Shown here: positions 45,209 through 53,154 of the stretch, piece after piece
Layout: the number at the start of each line of letters is the position of its first letter
Position numbering within the stretch: position 1 is the stretch's first letter
DNA from: Gammaproteobacteria bacterium
GTDB taxonomy: Bacteria > Pseudomonadota > Gammaproteobacteria > Pseudomonadales > Pseudohongiellaceae
Assembly: GCA_002730035.1 (NCBI GenBank)
Contig: PBYU01000094.1
Span: forward strand, 62,001 to 126,000
Reading direction: 5' to 3'
DNA length: 64,000 bases
The notes under the pieces: generated by a model
Seen by the model: only the letters and a program-made list of their open reading frames with translations
The model's database searches: none
What the model was told of the DNA's origin: nothing
Position numbers and translations under genes: made by a program

Positions 45209-46198
45209 ATGCGCCTGCTGCTGTTCATCCTCATCTCGATCATCCTCTCGCCCCTGGTGATCATTGGATTGATCGTCTATACGTATCGGTTGCGTCGATT
45301 TTCAATTCCGCAGAAGATCTCCGGCACTGCCAACGAGGCCTATGGTGGCCGGCTGTGTATGCACATAGCCGGCACACGAAATGATCCGGCTGCCTATGCA
45401 CTCTCCGGGCATCTGCCACTGTTTAACAAAGTCATCGATTTCTGCATGATCAAGACCATGAAACTGGCCTGTCGATTGAGCGGCTACCAGGGTTCCATGT
45501 TTTCCTATCCAGGACCACGCCCATCCAACCTGACGACGATGCAGTCTCATCGCGCGGCATTCTTCGATGATGCTATCAACAGCGCTCTGACCAGAGCCGA
45601 CAACCCAGCCAGACAGTTCGTCGTGCTGGGTGCCGGTTGGGACACGCGCTGCTACGACCTTCCAGTCGGAGCGGATGTGAAATGTTTCGAAGTGGATATG
45701 GCGCCGACGCTCAATGCAAAGATTGCGGGTCTTAAATCGGCGGGCATTCCTCACGATCATGTGACCTTCGTGGAAACCGATTTCAATCAACAGACCTGGC
45801 TCGACGCCCTGACCGAAGCCGGATTCGATACCAGCCTCACCACGTTTATCCTATGGGAAGGCGTTAGCATGTATCTCAACGAGGACGCTGTACTCGATAC
45901 TCTCAAGCTCGCCGCGCATTTTCCTACGGGCAGCCAGATCGTGTTCGACTATTTCAGCGGAGAATTGATCAATACCGAACCACCCTTCGAAAAAAATGGC
46001 TCGCGTATGATGAAGCAAAGTATGAAGTATTACGAAGAAAAGCTTAGCTTTGGAATTACTACACGAAAACCCGCGCGGGATGGGGTGGAAAAAGTAGTCA
46101 ACGATTGTGGGCTTCAGCTGGACGCCTTCGAGCACACACATACCGAAGAGCCGCCCGAAATCCCGATGTATTGTTTTGCACTGGCCTATAAGAGTTAG
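45209..46198 (+). CDS. SAM-dependent methyltransferase of the leucine carboxyl methyltransferase (LCM) family
   Basis: 329 residues. An N-terminal hydrophobic helix (LLLFILISIILSPLVIIGLI) anchors it to the inner membrane. The methyltransferase core shows QFVVLGAGWDTRCYDLP (motif I), VDMAPTLNAK and the later ILWEGVSMYLNEDAVLDTL, the standard LCM/PPM-type sequence blocks. Bacterial members methylate carboxyl groups or unknown substrates in secondary metabolism. The anchor is uncommon for this family. It is followed by an opposite-strand FtsX scrap. Start at 45209 has an ACAAGGAATAAT site. Confidence 0.88.
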   Translation: MRLLLFILISIILSPLVIIGLIVYTYRLRRFSIPQKISGTANEAYGGRLCMHIAGTRNDPAAYALSGHLPLFNKVIDFCMIKTMKLACRLSGYQGSMFSYPGPRPSNLTTMQSHRAAFFDDAINSALTRADNPARQFVVLGAGWDTRCYDLPVGADVKCFEVDMAPTLNAKIAGLKSAGIPHDHVTFVETDFNQQTWLDALTEAGFDTSLTTFILWEGVSMYLNEDAVLDTLKLAAHFPTGSQIVFDYFSGELINTEPPFEKNGSRMMKQSMKYYEEKLSFGITTRKPARDGVEKVVNDCGLQLDAFEHTHTEEPPEIPMYCFALAYKS

Positions 46199-46224
46199 GA
46201 AACAGATCTATCCCCTTTTCTCTC

Positions 46225-46389
46225 TTACTCGGTGCGAATCGACTCGATGGGATTGGACTGGGCAGCTTTCAATGCCTGCCCGGCTACAGTCGCCAGCGCA
46301 ACAAGAAATGCCAGCACAACCGCGATGTCGATCACGACCACGACCACGACAAATTCGATTCCGGCCTGTCGAGAATTAAACTTGATCAT
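46225..46389 (-). pseudogene. C-terminal scrap of an FtsX-like ABC permease
   Basis: A 55-codon frame whose ATG overlaps the SDR stop in ATGA form. Reads MIKFNSRQAGIEFVVVVVV, then IDIAVVLAFLVALATVAGQA and LKAAQSNPIESIRTE-stop. The end LxALxTVxxQAxKAAxxNPIxSIRxE is the standard C-terminus of MacB/FtsX-type permeases. Nothing else of the roughly 400-800 residue protein remains. It may be translated as a 54-residue membrane peptide coupled to the SDR gene, but remnant status is more likely. Its arrangement mirrors the fragment at 4270-4440. Confidence 0.6.
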
Positions 46390-47165
46390 CTGCGCTTCCA
46401 TTGGTTGCCGCCATCCACGGTCAGCTCAGCGCCCGACACATATTTTCCCGCATCGGAAGACAAATAGACCACCGCGTTGGCGATGTCTTCACCTTCACCG
46501 AAGGTGCCAAGTGGAATACTTTCCAGTGCTTCCTGCGCTTTACCCTGAGCGATGATCAATCGGTCGACGCCTTCGGTGCCTTCGATCGGCCCGGGAGAAA
46601 TCCAGTTGGCTCGAATGCCATAACCACCCCACTCTACCGCCAGCGATTTCATCAGGTTCTGAACTCCTGACTTGGCAGCGCCAGCGTGGGCGGCGCCGGG
46701 CCAGCCGAAGTTGGCGGCCGTTGCGCTTATGGAGATGATGCGACCGCCATCACTTGCTTCCTTTAAAAAGGGTAGCGCCGCCTGGCAACTGTTAAACGTA
46801 CCATTCAGGTCGATGTCGATGACGGTGCGCCAGCCGTTGGGGGACAGCTCTTCGGTGGGACAGATGAAATTGCCGGCGGCGTTGCAGACCAGGATGTCCA
46901 GACCTCCCAGCTCATTGGCGAGTTCGGCAACGACTTCGTTCATTAACTGCGGCACACGGACGTCGCCAATCCGCCACTGTACATCGATGCCATCGTCTGA
47001 CTCGAATGCGGCAACCGCCGCCTGCAGGTTTTCTTCCTTGCGGCTGACTATGCCCACCCTCGCACCCAATTTACCCAGCTTGCGAACGATGTGAGCACCG
47101 ATGCCGGTGGCACCGCCAGTGACGAGGACCGCTTTTCCCTTAAGAATCCCCGGTGCGAAACTCAT
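46386..47165 (-). CDS. SDR oxidoreductase, 2,4-dienoyl-CoA-reductase-like
   Basis: 259 residues. Cofactor motif VLVTGGATGIGAHIVRKLGK, NAAGNFICPTEELSPNGWRT (NAAGNF is specific for the peroxisomal/bacterial dienoyl-CoA-reductase branch), IISISATAANFGWPGAAHAG and AAKSGVQNLMKSLAVEWGGY, RANWISPGPIEGTEGVDRL and the C-terminal VSGAELTVDGGNQWK. The Tyr of the usual YxxxK is replaced by His (HAGAAK), normal for this branch. It would reduce 2,4-dienoyl-CoA with NADPH during unsaturated-fatty-acid oxidation. Its stop overlaps the FtsX scrap. Confidence 0.9.
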   Translation of the reverse strand: MSFAPGILKGKAVLVTGGATGIGAHIVRKLGKLGARVGIVSRKEENLQAAVAAFESDDGIDVQWRIGDVRVPQLMNEVVAELANELGGLDILVCNAAGNFICPTEELSPNGWRTVIDIDLNGTFNSCQAALPFLKEASDGGRIISISATAANFGWPGAAHAGAAKSGVQNLMKSLAVEWGGYGIRANWISPGPIEGTEGVDRLIIAQGKAQEALESIPLGTFGEGEDIANAVVYLSSDAGKYVSGAELTVDGGNQWKRR

Positions 47166-47259
47166 TCAGCGCTTCTCCTTGAATACGAAGGGGGACAAGA
47201 TCATTATTCTGTCCTAAAATAATTCCGACTCTAATCGACCGGAATCGACTCTTCCTGGC

Positions 47260-47886
47260 ATGACCCTATCTACAAAATTTATTGGCGCCTACGGTAGCTG
47301 CTGCCTTATCTATCTGCTTGTCAGTGCGTCCCTGGCGCCAGAGTTATCTGCCGTCCTTAAAATTCTACCACTCGTTCTACTCGGTCTGCTGACCCTGGGT
47401 ATTGCAATAAATTCAGTTTCCACACATCTGTGCCTAGCACTGCTGTTCAGCATGGGTGGTGATGTACTACTGGATCTCGACTACTTCGTTCCAGGCTTGC
47501 TTTCATTCCTGGTCGCCCAGATTATCTACTCCACACTATTCATCCGGTATTTCGCTGCATGGAACCAGCGGATCGTGGTTAGCCTGCTGCTAATCGCCTT
47601 CAGTCTGGCGATGAGTATCCTGCTCTGGAACACAGCGGGTGAGATGCGCCTCCCCGTTCTCGTTTATCTCGTGGTCATTACAACGATGGGACTCACCGCC
47701 AATGCATCTACGATTCAGGGTGTATTGGCAGGTGCGGTCATTTTCATGATTTCTGATTCCCTGATCGCCATTAATCGATTCGTCGTTCCCTTACCTGCAT
47801 CCGATTGGCTGATCATGATCAGCTACTATCTCGCTCAGTTCTATCTGGTCTCCAGCGTAAACCAACGAATCGATATCAGCAAATAG
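47260..47886 (+). CDS. YhhN-family membrane protein (lysoplasmalogenase-like)
   Basis: 208 residues with about eight helices. Diagnostic runs: ALLFSMGGDVLLDLDYFVPG and LLSFLVAQIIYSTLFI, then GVLAGAVIFMISDSLIAINR and LIMISYYLAQFYL. These match the YhhN/TMEM86 family, whose eukaryotic members cleave the vinyl-ether bond of lysoplasmalogen; bacterial specificity is not established. Conserved Asp residues in GGDxLLD and SDSLIA are present. It ends in TAG and is convergent with the NHL gene. Confidence 0.9.
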   Translation: MTLSTKFIGAYGSCCLIYLLVSASLAPELSAVLKILPLVLLGLLTLGIAINSVSTHLCLALLFSMGGDVLLDLDYFVPGLLSFLVAQIIYSTLFIRYFAAWNQRIVVSLLLIAFSLAMSILLWNTAGEMRLPVLVYLVVITTMGLTANASTIQGVLAGAVIFMISDSLIAINRFVVPLPASDWLIMISYYLAQFYLVSSVNQRIDISK

Positions 47887-47924
47887 AGACGGCGCCGACG
47901 ATCCTAAGTCAATTTCTGCCCCGT

Positions 47925-49004
47925 TCAGGGCCTTACCCGCACATACTTCTCGAACCGCTGCCGTCCTACCTGCCCGGCATAGATATTTCCTTCCGCATCG
48001 GAGGCCAGAAACTCGATGCCGCTGCCAGTGGGCACCTCGTAGTCGGGAATAAATTCAGTCACGTACCCGGAACTCACATCGCCGATACGAATGCCTCGCT
48101 CCCAGCCGCGATTCCATTGTTCGCCAGACATGCCGTCGGCAACATAGATCGTACCGTTATCGTCAATCCAGATTCCACTGGGTCGACCGAACTGGGTCCA
48201 GATATCCAGGAGTTCACCGTCCTGGTTAAAGATCTGAATGCGGTTGTTGCCACGATCGGCGACAAACAGGCGTCCTTGTGAATCCATCTTCAGGTCATGG
48301 GGGTCGTTAAAGCGCCCGCTTTCACGGCTGGTGTCCTGCACACCGCCCCCGAGCTGCAACAGCAATTCGCCACCGGCAGAGAATTTCATGACGCGGTTAT
48401 TGCCGCCGCGATGTCCGTCAGCCACCCAAATTTCGCCATTCGGCGCCACTAATACTGCCGCCGGTCCATTGAAATGGGTGGCATCGTCCCCGGATTCGCC
48501 AGCCTCACCCAGCCGCATGAGAACCTCGCCATCGGTGTTCATCTTAATCACCTGGTGACCCATACCCCTTTCCATACCGGGCTCTCCCCGCGCATCGTCG
48601 GCCGGAGCGCCTTCGGTTATCCAGAAGTTGCCATCGGCATCCATGTCGAAGCCATGGGGCCAGGCAAACACCCCGGCACCGATGCTCTTCACCGTGTTGC
48701 CTTCCTTATCCAGCTTATGGAGGGGGTTGAGATCTGATCCGGCACACTGATTGGTGCCACAACGCTCCAGTACCCAGATGTGCTGACCATCGGGATCGGG
48801 TTGCACGCCGGTTACCACGCCCATGGCGCGACCGCCGGGAAGTTCGCCCCAGTCGTAGATTACCTGGTAGGGATTTTCCTGGGCTGACACGGGAATGGCT
48901 AAACCCCAGGTGACTAAAGAGCTGACTACAATGGCAAGCAGCGAGTCGCGTAAATGGCCAAAATGAGAGCCAGATCGGCGTGTATTAGATGGATTACGAA
49001 GCAT
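47925..49004 (-). CDS. secreted NHL-repeat (six-blade propeller) protein
   Basis: 359 residues with an N-terminal basic region and signal (AIVVSSLVTWGLAIPVSAQE). NHL repeats: FAWPHGFDMDADGNFWITEG, FNGPAAVLVAPNGEIWVADG, FNDPHDLKMDSQGRLFVADR, and ASDAEGNIYAGQVGRQRFEK at the end. The layout resembles peptidylglycine-lyase-like or SMP-30-like proteins that are often annotated 'peptidyl-alpha-hydroxyglycine alpha-amidating lyase family', but catalytic residues were not verified. A partial paralogue occurs at 63485-64000. It stands near a PQQ/cytochrome gene and may be a periplasmic accessory. Confidence 0.85.
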   Translation of the reverse strand: MLRNPSNTRRSGSHFGHLRDSLLAIVVSSLVTWGLAIPVSAQENPYQVIYDWGELPGGRAMGVVTGVQPDPDGQHIWVLERCGTNQCAGSDLNPLHKLDKEGNTVKSIGAGVFAWPHGFDMDADGNFWITEGAPADDARGEPGMERGMGHQVIKMNTDGEVLMRLGEAGESGDDATHFNGPAAVLVAPNGEIWVADGHRGGNNRVMKFSAGGELLLQLGGGVQDTSRESGRFNDPHDLKMDSQGRLFVADRGNNRIQIFNQDGELLDIWTQFGRPSGIWIDDNGTIYVADGMSGEQWNRGWERGIRIGDVSSGYVTEFIPDYEVPTGSGIEFLASDAEGNIYAGQVGRQRFEKYVRVRP

Positions 49005-49284
49005 AATGCGCTCCTGTTCTTGTTTGGCTGGATTTGAGTTAAGAATACATCAAGCGTGTACAAATGCTACTCAGATTAAATTGGGAATTCATCAATCATG
49101 TAAACAGGCCACCCAGGATAAAGCTTTGGGAGACTCGATTGTGTACGCCGTACCAGGAATTAAGGAAATTCAGTGACCTGAAAATTGATACACTAGCGCT
49201 GAAGCCGCTTTCGCCTGACCAGCCTCTGCGGAAAAGTTGGGAATCATAGCGCTGCAGACTCTCAAAACGAACAGGGAAATCTAA

Positions 49285-49497
49285 ATGTCCCGCAACCCTC
49301 AAAATTCGATCAAGCTATTCCTGTTCGCCATTTTTGCGCTATCGGGTTTTTGTGGATTGATCTATGAATCCATCTGGACTCATTTTACACAAAAATATTT
49401 ACTCTCAATCCAATCAAGATCACAAAAACCACACTCAATTGGCCCTTTGGCAATCCAGAGAGTCCAAAAGCATATGAATTACCAGCCCGACGCCTAG
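49285..49497 (+). pseudogene. N-terminal fragment of a fused MFS/spermidine-synthase-like protein
   Basis: Frame from an ATG with AGGGAA upstream. The first 35 residues contain FLFAIFALSGFCGLIYESIW-THF, the standard N-terminus of membrane-type spermidine-synthase-like proteins (SGFxGLIYExxW). After that the sequence becomes unrelated (KYLLSIQSRSQKPHS) and stops after 70 residues. The 280 bases between it and the NHL gene show nothing else. Confidence 0.65.
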
Positions 49498-49752
49498 TTA
49501 GCGTATTTTGGGGAAAAAGCAGAGTACGGCATAAGGAGCTAGAAACAACGGTTCATGTAGCGAATGGGTACCAATGCTACAGCGACTCGAATCATAAATC
49601 GGATCTGCCAACAGATGATCGATATCCACCAACATCGTGGCAATCATCAACAGCTAAGCCTTCTGCCAATGCTTCCGAAAGAAAGCGAGGATCGCCGCCG
49701 CAGGCGCAAGAAAATGTAGCGTAAAATGAAGGGATAGTATGCCAGTCTCGCG
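49498..49752 (-). pseudogene. DUF6122-family membrane protein with an in-frame amber codon
   Basis: The minus frame reads HFTLHFLAPAAAILAFFRKH, WQKA, TAG at 49654-49656, then LLMIATMLVDIDHLLADPIY, DSSRCSIGTHSLHEPLFLAP and YAVLCFFPKIR-stop. The core MLVDxDHLLAxPIxDxxRCSIG is the diagnostic block of DUF6122, a small (about 120-residue) metal-dependent-hydrolase-like membrane family. The start codon is missing (ATA in the expected place) and the last helix is cut short. It is overlapped at one end by the spermidine-synthase-like scrap and sits 4 bases after the stop of the cytochrome/PQQ gene. Confidence 0.75.
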
Positions 49753-49755
49753 CTA

Positions 49756-51891
49756 CTATTGCTGCAATGTAAAAACCCAAATAGCCCCTCCACCTTTCGG
49801 TGAATCATTGACTGGCATGCCTTCCTGCTCGGCGAAAATATCATACATGCGGCTCCAGTCGTTAACATGGTAGCCGGTTTGACCGACAACTATGGCCAGG
49901 TATTGAATCCCTTCCACCGCATAGCTGACGATCGTCGAACTCGGCACATCGTCGAGCGCGGTTTCCCAGAGAACCTCGCCAGTGTTCTCGTCGAGGGCTT
50001 TTAGCACCCGGTTCAGGTCGCCCGCAAATACCAGCCCACCTGCCGTTGCCAGAATGGAACTGATGACTGGACTGGGTTGCCGGTGTAGCCAGTCGAACTC
50101 CTGCTTCCCCAGATCCAGGGCCTGGATACGTCCCATATTGCCATTGCTGTCCGGGTTCAGGGCTTCTCTGAACTGCATCCCTGTGGTCAGAACCTGGTAA
50201 CGCCCGTCCGGGCCCGCTTCGATACAGCCTTCGTTGAGGGGCAAATAAAGACGTTTGGTATTGGGGTTGAATGCTGCAGGCGGCCAACTCTTGGTGCCGT
50301 AATGGGTGGAACATATCAGCCGGGTTTCTTCCAATTGAGGGTCGGTATAGGCATTGATCGTCTTGTATCCGGTTTCCGAGTCGATGGCAGTGACGATGTT
50401 CTGCAAACCCACATCCATCGAAAACAGGTATTCGCCGGTTGCGGCATCCACGGCGTCAAGAATGCCCAGCTTGCCCATGTTGACCACCGCCTTACGCGAT
50501 TCGCCCTCGAATGGAATGGAGACAATCTGCCTCTCGAATGCCCAATCCAGGTCCCACTGGTCATTCTCCAGGTGCTGGTAATACCACACCAATTCTCCAC
50601 TGTCGGGATTCAGGGCAATGGTGGCATTGGTATACAGCGCATCATTATTTATACCGTCGATATTAACCGGGTATTGCAGCGGCGCCGTATCGTAGCTAGG
50701 CGCTACGCCAAAATACACCAGGTTCAACTCTTCGTCATAGGCTCCGGCATTCCAGACTGAGCCGCCGCTGCGCTCCTCGATAGGCAGTCCATTCCAGGTA
50801 TTCTCGCCAGGTTCACCAGGTCTTGGGATGGTGTTGAAGCGCCACTTTTGTGCTCCGGTCTCACTGTCCAGGCCAAGTATCCAGCCTCCCTTTGCTATGC
50901 GTAGTGAAGTAATGCCCTGGATAACCGTGTCGCCAACGATAAAGGGTGCCATCCTGAGGTGATAGCCTTCCAGTCCTGGCTCGGTCTCGATTTCATGATC
51001 CCAGATCAGCTCACCGCTAACGGCTTCCAGGGCCAGCACGTGGAGATCGGAGGTAGGCACGTAGACCTTATCACCATGCAGTGCGATACCTTTCTTCTGG
51101 CTGGGGCGAACTTCAGACTCATGCTGATAGCGCCACAGCAGTGAGCCGTTTGTAGCATCGATTGCCAGTACCGTATCGGGAAAGGTGAAGAGGAACATGA
51201 TGCCATCATGGATGATGGGACCTGGATTGTTGTCGCCCGACTGTAGTGGCATGCGCCAACTCAGTGCCAAATCGGAGACTGTCTCCCGGTTAATTTGATC
51301 CAGTGAACTGTATCCCTGGTTATCGTAACTGCGCTGCCATAACAACCAGTCTTCGGCAGGTGGATTATTGAGCATATCATTCGTAACAGGGGTCAATCTT
51401 TCCAGAACTTCGACCGCACCGCTAGCGATGTTGGCTAGCTGTGCAGTCGTTGCTCCATCAGTCATGTCGGGCAACGAGGCTGCAGATTGAAGACTGAGAG
51501 CATTGCCTGCTGTATTCGGAGCGGCGGCTATTCCGCTAAACGATAGAATATAGGCAGCAAGCGCTGCGTAGTCCTGCTCATCCAGCCCGCTCGCGTTACC
51601 GGGAGGCATTTGTCGAAGTTCGGTCGCAAATTCGTTGAGCGGTGCGCCGCTCCACTTGGAGGCGAAGCTGTCTCCGGACAGATTCGGAATTACCCCTGCG
51701 CCTTCCAGGCTTACCCCATGACAGGAAGCACAGTTTATGTCGAAAGTGAGTTTACCCTCGCTCGCCTGGGCCTCGGTAAAGCTAGCGGTTTCTACCGCGT
51801 CTTGGGCGTTGCCTGCGATCGGCATTAACAAGACCGATAGAGTCAGAGCTGCTATCGATGGCAGGGAGAGTTTATTGGGCCGGTCGATCAT
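49756..51891 (-). CDS. quinohaemoprotein dehydrogenase: N-terminal cytochrome c plus PQQ propeller
   Basis: 711 residues. Signal (ALTLSVLLMPIAGNAQ), then a cytochrome-c domain with CASCH at Cys54, Cys57, His58 and Met ligand in LRQMPPGNASGLD; then the PQQ propeller from about residue 170 (NPPAEDWLLWQRSYDNQGYS). Docking repeats: NGSLLWRYQH, SGELVWYYQH, TGEVLWETAL. Active-site landmarks: ENDQWDLDWAFERQIVSI and VVNMGKLGILDA. The haem-first order is inverted with respect to type II alcohol dehydrogenases but known from other environmental quinohaemoproteins. It is the full-length equivalent of the fragment at 1-1662. Substrate unknown, electrons go to its own haem. Confidence 0.93.
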   Translation of the reverse strand: MIDRPNKLSLPSIAALTLSVLLMPIAGNAQDAVETASFTEAQASEGKLTFDINCASCHGVSLEGAGVIPNLSGDSFASKWSGAPLNEFATELRQMPPGNASGLDEQDYAALAAYILSFSGIAAAPNTAGNALSLQSAASLPDMTDGATTAQLANIASGAVEVLERLTPVTNDMLNNPPAEDWLLWQRSYDNQGYSSLDQINRETVSDLALSWRMPLQSGDNNPGPIIHDGIMFLFTFPDTVLAIDATNGSLLWRYQHESEVRPSQKKGIALHGDKVYVPTSDLHVLALEAVSGELIWDHEIETEPGLEGYHLRMAPFIVGDTVIQGITSLRIAKGGWILGLDSETGAQKWRFNTIPRPGEPGENTWNGLPIEERSGGSVWNAGAYDEELNLVYFGVAPSYDTAPLQYPVNIDGINNDALYTNATIALNPDSGELVWYYQHLENDQWDLDWAFERQIVSIPFEGESRKAVVNMGKLGILDAVDAATGEYLFSMDVGLQNIVTAIDSETGYKTINAYTDPQLEETRLICSTHYGTKSWPPAAFNPNTKRLYLPLNEGCIEAGPDGRYQVLTTGMQFREALNPDSNGNMGRIQALDLGKQEFDWLHRQPSPVISSILATAGGLVFAGDLNRVLKALDENTGEVLWETALDDVPSSTIVSYAVEGIQYLAIVVGQTGYHVNDWSRMYDIFAEQEGMPVNDSPKGGGAIWVFTLQQ

Positions 51892-52086
51892 CCGCTTCGT
51901 GAATCCTTTTCGTCGCTCCTTCCAAGTACGCGCTATATATAATATGGATCGGGCTATATTGCTACTCTCGTGCTCATGGCTTGGGTATTATTAATGCTCT
52001 ACCGACTCACCGTGTAGAAAAGAACAGCAATGTGCGCCCTACCCCTGTAGTGAGAACAGGGAATATGAAGAGTTTGGAGGCAGAAA

Positions 52087-53112
52087 ATGAAACACAGGGC
52101 CACAGCCGGCACCTATTTACGGCAGCATGCTATAAGCAAATTCTGCGCTACAGCCGCAGCAGGCTTACTCTGGTCTAGCCTCGCCCTGGGACAGAATCCG
52201 GTATCATGGCAGGCACTAGCGGATATGCCGGTCGGGAAATGGGAGCCGGGCACGGTCGTGCTGGATGACAAACTGTACGTCTTTGGCGGCTACACCGATG
52301 GCGTGGTCTCCAGCAAGCGCTCGGAGATTTTCGATCCTTCCGACAATAGCTGGACCCTGATACAGGAACTTCCCAGCGCCATCACCCACATGAACATGGT
52401 TCTCGATGGCAGAACCGTGTGGTTTGCTGGTGGCTTCAAGGATGGCTACCGGGGCCACGCCATCGCCGAGGTATGGAGCTACGATATCGATATCGATCGC
52501 TATACGGCGGCACCTTTACTTCCCGGACCGCGTGCCGGCGGTGGACTGGCGGTGCTTGATGGCAAGCTGCACTATTTCGGCGGACTCATGGCCGACCGGG
52601 ACACCGATTCCGGTGATCACTGGGTACTCGACATGGAAGACTGGGCTCAAGGCTCGGCCAGTTGGTCCCACGCCGCTCCCATGCCGGTGCCCCGCAATCA
52701 GTTCTCCACCGTAGTCTTCGACAATAAAATCTATGCCATCGGCGGGCAGTTTCATCACGACAGCGAGCAACTCGATCAGCCACGAACCGATATCTATGAC
52801 CCGCAAACTGATTCCTGGAGCAGCGGTCCCGCCCTTCCCAAGGGACATTCCCATGCCGAGGGCGCTACCTTCGTACACGATGGAAAGATCTACATGATCG
52901 GCGGCCATACCACTCCGGCCGGAGGAAGCAAATCCCAGGACCCGGACATCCTCAGTCTGGCCAGGGGCGGACAATGGCAGAAAGTCGGCGAATTACCGGG
53001 GCCGCTCTCCTCACCGGCTGCGGCCATCATCAGAGGCAAGCTCTATGTAGCGGGCGGAGCGCAAGGCGGCAGTGTCGTGCAGTCAAAGATGTGGGTGAGC
53101 CCAGCCCCGTAA
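52087..53112 (+). CDS. secreted Kelch-repeat protein
   Basis: 341 residues with a signal peptide (ATAAAGLLWSSLALGQ) after a 17-residue lead; GGAGG lies 8 bases before the ATG. Kelch repeats appear with their GG doublets: KLYVFGGYTDG, TVWFAGGFKDG, KLHYFGGLMAD, KIYAIGGQFHH, KIYMIGGHTTP, KLYVAGGAQGG, i.e. six blades. Relatives are N-acetylneuraminate-epimerase-like or galactose-oxidase-like propellers; no copper-site Tyr/Cys/His signature was found, so binding or isomerisation is more likely. It is divergent from the cytochrome/PQQ gene and convergent with the next quinoprotein. Confidence 0.9.
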   Translation: MKHRATAGTYLRQHAISKFCATAAAGLLWSSLALGQNPVSWQALADMPVGKWEPGTVVLDDKLYVFGGYTDGVVSSKRSEIFDPSDNSWTLIQELPSAITHMNMVLDGRTVWFAGGFKDGYRGHAIAEVWSYDIDIDRYTAAPLLPGPRAGGGLAVLDGKLHYFGGLMADRDTDSGDHWVLDMEDWAQGSASWSHAAPMPVPRNQFSTVVFDNKIYAIGGQFHHDSEQLDQPRTDIYDPQTDSWSSGPALPKGHSHAEGATFVHDGKIYMIGGHTTPAGGSKSQDPDILSLARGGQWQKVGELPGPLSSPAAAIIRGKLYVAGGAQGGSVVQSKMWVSPAP

Positions 53113-53154
53113 TCAAAGAGAGCAAGTACACTTGATTCCTGCTGATTCTGGCAT

